Assembly: GCA_963210315.1 (NCBI GenBank)
Contig: OY723253.1
Coordinates: forward strand, 2,232,001-2,296,000
Origin: Rhynchopus euleeides
Lineage: Eukaryota; Euglenozoa; Diplonemea; Diplonemida; Diplonemidae
Reading direction: 5' to 3'
Length of the DNA stretch: 64,000 nt
Positions 49,849 through 59,271 of the stretch are shown in pieces; the first letter of the stretch is position 1, and every line of letters starts with the position of its first letter. The position numbers and the translations under genes are program-made. The notes beneath the pieces are model-generated. The model saw only the letters and a list, made by a program, of their open reading frames with translations, did no database searches and was not told where the DNA came from.

Positions 49849-50256
49849 CCCCCGAAAATTCACATTGTGTCTACAGTGTGGGGCCCGAAAATCGAGTTTT
49901 CGGTGTTGCTTTTCCACATTTGGGGTTCCCAACTTCAGGACTGTCGCGCAATTACCTCAAAAGTGGCCGAGAAACCCAGGAATTTCTTTTTTTGAAGCCA
50001 ATATTTTTTGTCACAGTAGCTTAGCTGAAAAGTTGGGCGAGTCGTCCACCCTAATATCAAGTAAAAATACAAGTATAATAGTTGACATGCAAGTATTATA
50101 CTTGTATTTTTACTTGATATACATGTATTTTACATGTATATTTCAGGCATATACATGTATTATACATGTATAATAGTTGACATGCAAGTATTATACATGT
50201 ATAATACATGTATATACTTGTAGTTATACATGTAAAATTTACAAGATCCCACCGTG

Positions 50257-51201
50257 TGCTTGACTGCCCCCCCCCCCCCCCCCCCCAGCCACATAATACA
50301 TCGACATACATAACCTGCCATCGAAACCACAACAGATGGCACCCCCCTCTTCCTACCCACGATAACGAACAGAACCCCCCCCCCCCCCATCCCGCCCCAC
50401 CAACCTGTGCCACATACAAAAAACACGCCCCCCCCCCCTCCAGCATTTTCCCCTTTCCTCATGCCAGTCGCTGGCATCCCGTCCTGTTGCCTGGTTATCC
50501 CCTCCCGCCCCCCCCTTCCTGTACTTCCGATTCCTCTGGAGAGGGATCGGAGGTTGTGTTCCTTTTCAGTTTGTGTATTCCGTTCGGTTGCTATTTATCT
50601 GTTTGGGTATTTTTTTTTGGGGGCGGATTTCTCGTATTTTATTGTGTTCGCACCTCCCCCCACCCACACCCCCCACGCCCGCCCCTCACTCCCTCTTTCT
50701 TTTATTATGCGTCTCGTTTTGAATCGTGCGGTGATGTGTGCCTGTGTGTGTCACGGCGGAGTTTCGCAAACCAAAGAGCAGGGTGCTCGGTGCCGGTTCT
50801 CCGCTCCATTCAATCCAAGATTCACGTAAGTGTGTGCCGATGCGTTGCAAAGACAGCGAGGCATGGGATGTGGTGGGGGGGGAGGGGGGATGGGCTAGAT
50901 TGACGCCCTCCAACCCGGAGGGGATTCAGCAAGGCAACTCCCCAAGGGGTGGGGCTTGCATTTGAGATGCTCCAACATGATCGGTCCTCGCCTCAGAAAA
51001 ACTCCTTGCGTGGAACGACGTAAACCCCGTTTCTCGCCGTAACACCCGTAGCTTTAGGCACCCCTCCCGACCCAAGATTGCATGGCGAGGTGGATCGACC
51101 CCATGGGTCCGGTGATATCTGTGCTCCACAGACAGTTGCATCAATATCCGCCAGCATGTGTTGTTGCCAGTGGGGTGTCTCGCCCCACTCCAAAAAAACA
51201 T
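50257..51201. other. C-rich spacer, no gene recognised
   Basis: It starts with a C run of about 19 and continues pyrimidine-rich with several C runs and (GT)-rich parts. No coding evidence. Confidence 0.45.
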
Positions 51202-51569
51202 TACCTGGGACCCCCCGTGTATAAGTCCCCCCCCCTTACCCCCGTGTTTAAGTCCCCCCCTGGGGGTCTGGCAGGGGGGGGACTTAAACACAGGGGGACC
51301 TAAACACGGGGGTGGGCTGGTCTGGAGGGTCATCAGGTGGCCCCTAGGCCCTCCAGGTGCTGTCAGAGTCGAAAAGTGGGGTGCCAAAAGTCCATCCGGA
51401 CCGGAATTACCCCCCTACGACAGCAGAGGAAGAGGTCTTCTTGGTCTCCACTGTGCCACCCCCGTGTTTAAGCCCCCCCTTTGTTTAGGTCCGCCCCCCC
51501 CGTGTTTAAGTCCCCCCCGGCCGAAAATCGCCTCCAGGGGGGGGACTTAAACACGGGGGGTCCCAGGTA
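51202..51569 (+). mobile_element. MITE family TACCTGGGACC, copy 4 (368 bp)
   Basis: Nearly identical to copies 1 and 2, with the same orientation and TA borders. Confidence 0.9.
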
Positions 51570-51943
51570 TGTAATCAATGCGCCTCGGGGCGCGTTCTCT
51601 GCGCCAATTCCATACAACACCTTGACCTTTTATTGTCTGCCGATGATTAGTGGCGGTTGTTCCGGCGCCAGGTTTTGCGGTGGCACACGCACACAACTTG
51701 CCCTGGCGCGTGTTAGGTGTGGCCCTTTGTTGGCGCACAGCAGTTTCGGGTGGGGGGCACCGCTTCAGAGTATGGTTTTTGGGGTTCCGGGGCTTAAGGC
51801 TGAGAACTTGGGACTTGGCTGCATTCCCAACAGTGGTGGGAGGGGGGGTGGGGTGGTGCCAGTGTTATTATCAACTTAATTCACCCCGGAGCCAGCAGAA
51901 GCTATCCACACATGATGCGGGGGGCGGGGGGGGGGGGGGGGCT
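51570..51943. other. Spacer between MITE copy 4 and the hAT element
   Basis: Mixed sequence with a G run just before the hAT element. No gene is recognised. Confidence 0.4.
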
Positions 51944-52389
51944 CAAGGATGCGAAGCCTGTATTTTTGTGTATTTTTTATGTGTATTTTTTGTGTATTTT
52001 TTGTATTTTTCATAGTGTCATAACGGCCGTCATGGAGGGAGTGGATTTTCTGAGAATTCACTACCTCAGTTCCCGCTACCGAAATATAAAAACGGCCGTT
52101 TTCATGTTTTGTTGGCGAAAAAACGGCCGTTTTTTTCCCCCTCCTATTTTCCTTTGGGGATTCGCCTCCTGCTTACCGTACCGAGCTGAGGAAACACACT
52201 TGACAACTCCCTGTTGCCTGCACATGACATTGGGCACTGCGATTCTCTGTCGACTGTACAAAGAAAAATGGCTTCCGCCCTGCCTGTCGCTCGACAAGCA
52301 GCAGACACCCGAGAGCAGAGAGGAGTGTCGCAGCCCGGTTCGCCCCCGGGTTGTCCCAGAAATCCAGCACACCCTCGGAACGTGGTGGC

Positions 52390-53560
52390 CTAGTCGTAGA
52401 TCACCCAGGCCCTGCTCGTGACCTCCCCGAAACAGAGGGGAGGTGGCACCGGAGTTCTGACACCCCTACGACTCATGCGGCCGTACCCGCTCGGGCACAG
52501 ACGGCGGACCGCAAACCAGAAGGACTTCCCTGATTCCGTGCCGTCCCACCTTCTGCGCATGCGGTCGTCAGCCCAGGCCAGCTCCCCTGCCAGGGGCACT
52601 GGGGGGTCGTACTTCCCCACCTCAGACACTTTCTCGATGACATTCTCAATGTCGGTGTACACTGCGTCGACAGGGGCACGCCGTTGGCACACCCAGCTGC
52701 GCATCGCAGTACTTCTGGAGCAGCGATGCGAGGGGTGCCGTCAGGCGGACGGCGGCCTGCAGGTGGGACTCGAGCCCAGCGATTTCGTGGGCATCTCTGC
52801 CAACCGCAGAAGCGACGCACACGTAGCAGGGCCGCTGTCCTGCAGCGGGCCCGGAAGATTGTATAAATGCCCGGGGACGTGGTGCAAGGTGCAGATCCAC
52901 TCAAGCGGTGCAGGTAGTGTGTGTCGGAGAGAAGCGGGATCGCACGGCCGGTGGTGCCGTCTTGCTCGCCTGCTTCTCCCTCTCAGCTGCGTCAGAGATG
53001 TGGCACAGCACATCCTTCAGCGCCAGTGCGGTCGTGAACCCATCCAGCTGGTGCTGCATATTGCCCGGGATGATCGCCCGTGCCTTCGGGAATAAATCAG
53101 CGAAGGCGGTGTCCTTCTCATCCGGGGTGCTGTCGCCGAGATCAAGGGAAAGCTCTGTCGGAAGAGCCCTGATGCCAGTGAGCGACACCCACCTCTGCCT
53201 GCACGGTCATCTACGACACACGTGCCTAGATTGGCCGCAACCAGGTTCAGCCCCTCCTCGGGACACACTTCTTGACAGCATCATGCACCACGCCAGCCGG
53301 TGATCCGGTGAACAACGCACCTCGGGCGATCCGAAGTTGCAAGCCTGCCACTGAGGGTATCGCACTCCGACAGCGCCAGCTGTTTCCCTGGCTCTGCACT
53401 TTCAACGCTGCGTTCTTCTTCTTCTTGATATGGCGCGGTCCGTCAAAGTGGTCCACGAAGTCTGAACTCTTCGCATCATACTTGAAGGCGCGCTCACAAT
53501 GCTTGCTGCAGGGTATCCCTTGCAGTGGGGAGGCACTCCTGGTGGTGGGATCTCGCCTGC
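52390..53560 (-). pseudogene. Decayed transposase-like coding region of the hAT element
   Basis: Reading on the minus strand, an N-terminal C2H2/BED-like finger (IPCSKHCERAFKYDAKSSDF, then VDHFDGPRHIKKKK) is followed in shifting frames by protein-like stretches (FADLFPKARAIIPGNMQHQL; LESHLQAAVRLTAPLASLLQ; VYTDIENVIEKVSEVGKYDP). Several frameshifts or stops separate them. A finger of this type at the N-terminus is usual in hAT transposases and CGGBP1-like derivatives. I do not see the C-terminal dimerisation motif clearly, so the assignment rests on the finger plus the element's ends. Confidence 0.5.
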
Positions 53561-54088
53561 TGACCCACGCCCCATACAAAATTCCCAGGTAAAAAAAACG
53601 GCCGTTTTTTAAAATGCTGAAAATCAGCGGCCGTTTTTGCAAGTCCACAAAATACAAGGGAATTTTTAAAACGGCCGCTATGCAACCATGATTTTTTGTA
53701 TTTTTTGCGGGCCAAAAAATACAAAAAATACATGCATGGTGGCGTCGTACCGGTTTCGGTCACGTTTATCATGATATTTTTAAAGGTTTTTCATTTTTTA
53801 CGTGAAGTATGGAAACCTTGATGCCGCTCCAGACCGATCAAATGAAGCTTGATGGGATGGTATCAAGGTTTCGATGTTACTGTTACTACATGGGTCGAAT
53901 CGTCCATCTAGTGATACTCCACAGAGGCAGTTGCCTGTATGTTGAATAGTATGACGACGTCATGGTATTCAACGTTAAAATTGTTCTCGATACCGTTGCC
54001 GCTCCATGCATGAGTATGCATGGAGCGGCACACACGAGCACAAATCACACACACCCACACTGCAGGGGTTCTCATCCTCACACACAAC

Positions 54089-54343
54089 ATGCCTGGGCGC
54101 AAGGCGCACTGGTCGCAAGTGCACTTCTCCGCAGTGCAGAACAACCTGGCGCGTAAGTGCCAGCACTGTGATGATGTTATAAAGGCAGTGTCTGGCACAC
54201 GCCTCCAGACGAAGGCACCCACTGAGGTGGTGGAGCGGGCGAAGGAGGCGGGTACCATACTGCCCACCTGGTCGCACCCAAGTGCCTCACACCGGATCTC
54301 TCCCCACCCGGTGGTCCACCTGACGGATATGCGCCTCAACTAA
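54089..54343 (+). CDS. BED-type zinc finger-like small protein (84 aa) within the hAT element
   Basis: The frame from the ATG at 54089 reads KAHWSQVHFSAVQNNLARKC, then QHCDDVIKAVSGTRLQT. The spacing of an aromatic/Phe pair, C-x2-C and SGT-x-L follows the BED finger; the final His pair is missing, with Lys where the first His is expected. It lies opposite in strand to the other decayed transposase, near the right end of the element. It may be the first exon of a second transposase or a remnant. It could also be non-functional. Confidence 0.45.
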   Translation: MPGRKAHWSQVHFSAVQNNLARKCQHCDDVIKAVSGTRLQTKAPTEVVERAKEAGTILPTWSHPSASHRISPHPVVHLTDMRLN

Positions 54344-54499
54344 TCGCGTTGTGAGTAACCTGAACCCGAGAGTGCTGAGTCCCCTACTGGGCCCCCACTA
54401 GTGTATTTTTTGGTGTATTTTATGTATTTTATGTGTATTTTATGTACTTTTTGTATTTTTTGTATTTTTTGAGACAGGCTTTGTATTTTGTCATCCCTG

Positions 54500-56242
54500 G
54501 GGGGGCTGCGGGGGTGGTATGTGCAGGCACTCACCGAAAAGAAACCATTTTCGTTCTGGGAATAATCACGCTATAGGGAGGGGGTTTTGGTCGGTTGGTG
54601 TGGATTCTGTGACCGGGATATCCCACTTTGGCACGGATTTTGTGCAGCAGCTCGCGTGCCCAAGTGGATTTTCTGATGCCTTCAGGGGCAGACACCAAGA
54701 GAAGAAGAGGAACAAGAAGAGGAAGAGGAAGAACAAGGCTTTTCGCAGCGACAGAACAACAACACAACCCTATAGAAAGAGTCATCCAAAAAAGCTAGAT
54801 TTTGTTTATTGCTGCATTGGCACCACCACCACCACCACCACCACCCCCTCCCCGCCCAACCATGCAAAGAAGAGAACATACAATACATGTCACCCCATCT
54901 CTCGACCCTCTTCTGTTTACGGATCACCTGATCCCGCCGTGCCGGATCATCTCAGCCTCCACAGCGCACATTGTGCGAAGGTTAATGGAAGGCCGTGCCG
55001 TGCATGCGGGGAAAGGGGGAGGCTCGCTGATCCAGGAGGAATTCTGAAGGTGGCCGAATCTCCCCCCCCCCGCCCCCCCAACCACTCCCCCCGCCCCTCG
55101 ATCCTGGCATCGGCAGAGCGGGTTCGTGGGTTATTTTCGTCCTTTGGTGGCGATCTCATGGTGTGCCTCTCTCAAGTCAGATACACCGAGGGCAGAGGGG
55201 CACCGAAGATACATTGTGTGGCCAGGCGAACTCGGAGTGGCAGGGGCTGTGAGAGACATGGGGCAAAATCTGTTCAACCGTTCAAATCGTTCAAATCGTT
55301 CTTTTTTCTCATTCAAACATCCTGAGAATGAAATAAGAAGAAGAGCGTGAATTGAAAGCCTACCACTCCCTGTTAGTCGACCAGTCGCGCCTTTCTATTT
55401 GTTGCACATCCCTCACCTACGACGAACGAAAAAAAGTGCGAGGATACCTTATTGTGTTGTGTCCTCGCTAGAAATGTGCCACCTCCGATGCGTGGAGTGA
55501 TCATCCCTCCCCTGGTAGTGGTGGGGGTGGTGGTGGTGTTGAGCTTCAGTTCTTCAACATGGGGGGGGGTGGGGGGTGGGGTGCAGACGGCGGCAGAAGT
55601 TCTGGCCATTTCGGTGGCGCAGCTTTCACAGAAAGAGCATGTTGTTTTTCGGGTGTGCTGTGCATCGTCTCGGGGGGGGGGCCACCACCACTGCACAACT
55701 TCGATGTTGTGTGCGGTGCAGGGCGAGGCTCAAGAGAAACGGAAGCAAATCGACCCCCGAAAAAGATGCTCTTGTGATGCAAGAACCTTACCTACTCGCC
55801 GTGGTGCACCGCGGGGAATCTGAAGGGACCAGAAGAAGAATCTCCTGGTCGGGGTAATTTCCACTATTCTTTGTGCGGAAAGGTTTTCCCTGTGCCTGTC
55901 AACTCGAGGCAGCTTCTGGGAAGCCCGGGATTCATTCAAGGCCTATCCTTCGTAGAAACAGGGGATGGGAGAGGGGGGGCGTGTGTGGTTTTCGGTCCAT
56001 CGCACAAAAAAATAAGGCCGCTGCCCTGCGAGGGGGGGCGGTTGTTGTGACAGCTTTTTCAGGCACAATATACGTCTGAGATGAATAATGGCAGGAGCCC
56101 CCACCCCACCCCACCCCACCCACCACCCCCTCCCCGTTGACAACACCCAAGACAGCCTCAGCCTTGGGCACATCCCGCCACCACACCACCACACTCCCCG
56201 GCCAGGCTGGGGCGCCCTGCAGTCCCGCAGCTGTGTGCTGTG
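54500..56242. other. Spacer upstream of the EEP gene
   Basis: It contains (ACC)n at about 54820-54845, poly-C/G blocks and (CCACC)n near 56100-56130, but no gene that I can support. Just before the start codon the sequence is C-rich with several CAG/CCGCAG, possible splice-acceptor-like sites. Confidence 0.4.
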
Positions 56243-58942
56243 ATGCCGCTACACTTTGATGACATCCCTGCGACTGTCGCTGCATTGGGATGGGTTGCGC
56301 TGCACGCCATGGAGCGCCCGGGAACCGCCTTCGAGACCCCTGCGTGTGATGGAGAGGGCGGCTCTGGCACAGACACAGACACACCGGACGGCGAGACCAG
56401 CATCCTCCTCCCTCCATTCTACATCGGGCTAGAGGACATCACCTCCACCACACCTGCCGCAACACACCCCTCCGATCCACACCTCAGCGCTGCCGTGGCG
56501 ACCCTCCACACTGTCAGCACCTTACACACCGCATGGCGCGTGCGGAATAATGTCGCTGCAAAGGAGGCACGCGTTGCGCGATACGTCGCCGCCACACTTG
56601 ACCGCCACACCGCCACACACCCCCCTCCGCCCCACGCCCCCCTGCCCTGGCTCCAGGCGTGCGACACGCTCATCTCCGACATCCGGCACCACCTCCACAC
56701 GCCTGGCAGCGAGACCTCCGCCGCAGCCCACCAGTGGGGCCTGCTCTCCGACAGCATCGCGCGCCTCCTCACGGCGATGGCAGGCGACGACGGGGCGCAC
56801 CACCCGCCCGACGGGGCTCCACTCCGCTGCCTCTTCACCCTCGCCTGCATGGCGTACGACCCCTACGGCAGCGGCAGCGGCACGCCTCCTGCCCCCCTCT
56901 TCGGCAGCCTCCTCTCCGCCGCATGCGGGGCGGACGATGTGGCGAAGGTCGACCCTCTGATGCACCTCCTGCTGAGCAGCACCCTCAACCTCGACACGCT
57001 GCGCGCGGCGTGCCTCGCCGCGCTGCGGGAGGAGCTGGGCAGCGGGGCAGGGGCCGCACTGCTCTGGCGCACCACCTGCACCCCGGAGGCAGACGCCGAA
57101 GAGCTGCTGCGGTGCCCCCTCCCCGTGGAGACAACCCCTGGTGCAGCCTCCCCGCTCCGCAGCCTCTCGTTTGCCTGGCGCACGCCCCTCTCGGGCTGCC
57201 TCTACGACCCGACGGCGTGCCCCGCAGCGCTGCTCTGCACGACACTCTGCCCCACACGACTTCTAGCGGCAGAGGCAGCAGAGACACAGCACCCTGCGCT
57301 CTACACCCCACAGCTCTGCATCCCAGCTAGCCTCGCCGGGCTCGGCGAGGCCTACCACCCCCGCACAAAGGTGCCCGCAGCGCTGTGCGGAGGGCTCGGC
57401 AACCCCCACACAGAGGGGCAACCCCTCTACGGCGTGCTGGGCGTCCACACCGCAGGGGAGCTCCGGCGCAGGTTCCCCGCCTGGGTTTACGATGCCACCT
57501 CCCACGGCAGCGGCGCTGCCCCTCCCTGCATGAGGGAGGTGCCGGTGGCGCCGCTCCCTGGGGGGGGTGCGGAGCCCGGTGGCACCCCCAGCGACGCCCG
57601 GGCGGAGTGGCACCGCATCCGGTCCTACGTGATGCGCGCGGTGTCGGGGGGAGGTGTGGAGGGGGGCGTTGCGGCGGGACCCACGCCTGCCGCTCGCCTC
57701 TTCATCGACCTGGCGGTGCTGCGGCTCTGCGGGGGTGAGGGTGAGGGTGGTGATGGTGAGGTTGCCGCCCCCACCCCACAGGCAGACGCAGGGCGCCTCT
57801 TCGCCCTGCTGGAGGTGCTGCTGCGGATGCCGTGGGTGCCTGCCGGGCTGCTCGCGCCGCCCGCCCTGGCGTGGCTGCGGGGCCCGCTGCTCGGAGGGGT
57901 CGCGCTGCTAGGCGGGGCAGACCCACCGCTTCCACCGCCGCCGCCACCCCACATGCTGCGGGCTGGGGGGGACCCTGCATCCCTCAGCATCGCTACATAC
58001 AACATCGGGGGCAGCGCTCCGCGACACGCAGTCATGTCGCTTGTCAGGCGCTGCGATATCTGCATCCTCACCGAGGTGCATCACGGCTCTCTAGACTGGC
58101 TCCGGGATATCCACAGCGAGGCTGAGACAGCAAGCCGGAGCGAGGCGGAGGGGGACGAGGGTGAGGGTGAGGGGGATATCCGCAACGGTGGAGGTGGCGA
58201 GGACACGGCGGAGGAGGCAAAGCGACTCCTCGCTGGCCTCCTCTGCGAGCGGCAGCGCTTCTCTGTGTTCTATGCAGCGGAGGGGTGTGGTGGTGGTGTC
58301 GCGTCAGCCACCTTCGGCCCCGCCGTGGTGGTGCGGCACGGCAGCGCCCTGCGTGTGGTGGGGTGCCGCAGGGTTGCGCTGTGCAGTGGCGGAGGCAGCG
58401 AGCCCTGCCCTGCGGCAGCTGTCACCCTGGAGGCAGGGGGCAGGCGTGTCGCCCTGCATGCGGTGCACCTCCACTGCGGGGAGGAGGCTGTGCGGCTGGA
58501 GCAGGCGCGTGCGGTGCTGCGCGACGCAGCCCAGGCCTGCCCCGGAGTGCCCCATGCCATCTGCGGTGACTTCAACGCGCTGGTGGCTGCGGACTATTCG
58601 GAGGCGGAGCTGGCAGCCGTGGCGGCACACCGCCTGAAGAGCTCCTGGGAGGCGCCGCGCTTCTGCGTGTCGCAGCTGCTGCGCGGCGCGGGGTACTCCC
58701 TGGCAGGGGCGGGCGACGGCACCCCGACTTGCTGGGCAGGCACCCGCATCGACCAGGTGTGGCACCGCGGGTGGGGGGTGGAGGAGCGGGGGCAGGGGGC
58801 GTGCAGCACCTCCGGCTACGCCGTGCTGCAGGAGCCGCCCTCGCTCCTGCCGGCACCGTGTGGCGGTGGTGTCCGCCCAGCGGACCACCTGCCTGTGTGG
58901 TGCGCCCTGCCCCTGGGAGGGGCGACTGTGCCGGGGGGCTGA
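56243..58942 (+). CDS. Protein with C-terminal endonuclease/exonuclease/phosphatase (EEP) domain (899 aa)
   Basis: The C-terminal third (about 578-890) has the EEP/DNase I-like fold motifs in order: LSIATYNIGG (578), LTEVHHG with the metal-binding Glu (609), HAVHLHCGEE (739), ICGDFNAL (774), GTRIDQVWHRG (833) and PADHLPVWCAL with the catalytic His (879). Such enzymes are Mg2+-dependent phosphodiesterases or phosphatases acting on nucleic acids, phosphoinositides or sphingomyelin; the substrate cannot be chosen here. The first 575 residues are His/Pro/Ala-rich, partly helical and unknown to me, with no signal peptide or membrane segment. It is unrelated in detail to the LINE endonuclease and lacks a reverse transcriptase, so it looks like a host gene. 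The ATG at 56243 is the first in the frame. No introns. Confidence 0.8.
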   Translation: MPLHFDDIPATVAALGWVALHAMERPGTAFETPACDGEGGSGTDTDTPDGETSILLPPFYIGLEDITSTTPAATHPSDPHLSAAVATLHTVSTLHTAWRVRNNVAAKEARVARYVAATLDRHTATHPPPPHAPLPWLQACDTLISDIRHHLHTPGSETSAAAHQWGLLSDSIARLLTAMAGDDGAHHPPDGAPLRCLFTLACMAYDPYGSGSGTPPAPLFGSLLSAACGADDVAKVDPLMHLLLSSTLNLDTLRAACLAALREELGSGAGAALLWRTTCTPEADAEELLRCPLPVETTPGAASPLRSLSFAWRTPLSGCLYDPTACPAALLCTTLCPTRLLAAEAAETQHPALYTPQLCIPASLAGLGEAYHPRTKVPAALCGGLGNPHTEGQPLYGVLGVHTAGELRRRFPAWVYDATSHGSGAAPPCMREVPVAPLPGGGAEPGGTPSDARAEWHRIRSYVMRAVSGGGVEGGVAAGPTPAARLFIDLAVLRLCGGEGEGGDGEVAAPTPQADAGRLFALLEVLLRMPWVPAGLLAPPALAWLRGPLLGGVALLGGADPPLPPPPPPHMLRAGGDPASLSIATYNIGGSAPRHAVMSLVRRCDICILTEVHHGSLDWLRDIHSEAETASRSEAEGDEGEGEGDIRNGGGGEDTAEEAKRLLAGLLCERQRFSVFYAAEGCGGGVASATFGPAVVVRHGSALRVVGCRRVALCSGGGSEPCPAAAVTLEAGGRRVALHAVHLHCGEEAVRLEQARAVLRDAAQACPGVPHAICGDFNALVAADYSEAELAAVAAHRLKSSWEAPRFCVSQLLRGAGYSLAGAGDGTPTCWAGTRIDQVWHRGWGVEERGQGACSTSGYAVLQEPPSLLPAPCGGGVRPADHLPVWCALPLGGATVPGG

Positions 58943-59271
58943 AGAGGAGACGGTGTTGTGTTGGTCGCAGGGAGGGGGGTCTCTCTGGTGGTGGTGGTGG
59001 TGGTGGTGGTGTGGCTTTCTCACAGGCGCGTGGCGCCTGAATCGGGGTGGAGTGTGGGTGGGTTGTGTGGCATGTGGGGGTTGCCTGCAGGCCGCCAACC
59101 CAAGCGCATCTGTGTGCTGAATGGATAGCGTCTCCTCCACCCCCACCCGTCTCCCCACCCCCGCCTGCGTTGTGCAAAGTCGAAGTTGGGGCCTGCCTTT
59201 GCCGTGTATGCTGTGCCCCAGACACCCACCGTCCTGTGCTTTCAGACCAAGGGACACACACAACAGGTACG
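58943..59271. promoter_or_regulatory. Intergenic region with pyrimidine/AG site before GH127
   Basis: The 329 bp between two same-strand genes contain (TGG)n near 58986-59013, C-rich tracts and CCGTCCTGTGCTTTCAG at about 59229-59245, 27 bp before the next ATG. A pyrimidine-rich stretch ending in AG fits a 3' splice or trans-splice acceptor. This is inference only. Confidence 0.35.

Larger units (their letters stand above)
47936..50054. mobile_element. 2.1-kb TIR element with 6-bp TATCAA duplication
   Basis: The left end TTAGACTGGCGTACCGCCCC and the complement of the right end TTAGGGTGGACGACTCGCCC are imperfect inverted repeats. About 25 bp further in, TGTGACAAAAAATAT is shared by both ends. 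TATCAA is repeated on each side, and the hairpin family shows it once. It contains the 41-bp array and the deleted MITE copy. No transposase is seen. Confidence 0.65.
47440..50256. mobile_element. AT-rich hairpin element, copy 3 (one 2.1-kb insertion)
   Basis: It begins CACGGTGGGATCTTGTAAAT and ends with the complement at 50256. The native parts 47440-47935 and 50055-50256 fold as one hairpin of about 690 bp. It provides the empty-site reference for the insertion in copy 2. The flanks are ...CCTG on the left and TGCTT on the right, so TG is repeated. Confidence 0.88.
51944..54499 (-). mobile_element. hAT transposon with 8-bp target duplication, degraded
   Basis: The left end is CAAGGATG and the right end CATCCCTG (complement CAGGGATG). 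Both are followed inward by AAGCCTGT and by TGTATTTT-rich subterminal repeats. The 8 bp GGGGGGCT occur immediately before 51944 and immediately after 54499: an exact 8-bp duplication, the hallmark of hAT. AACGGCCGTTTT motifs cluster at 52088-52140 and 53588-53690. The interior holds zinc-finger-like frames and a frameshifted coding region. Confidence 0.88.

Noticed and set aside
56243-58942. EEP gene as a fragment of a LINE
   Set aside because: The EEP domain is at the C-terminus with no reverse transcriptase after it, and its motifs differ from those of the LINE at 33-40 kb.
59047-59271. Longer N-terminus of the GH127 protein
   Set aside because: The extra 75 residues are low complexity without an ATG at 59047-level context, while the ATG at 59272 gives a clean signal peptide.
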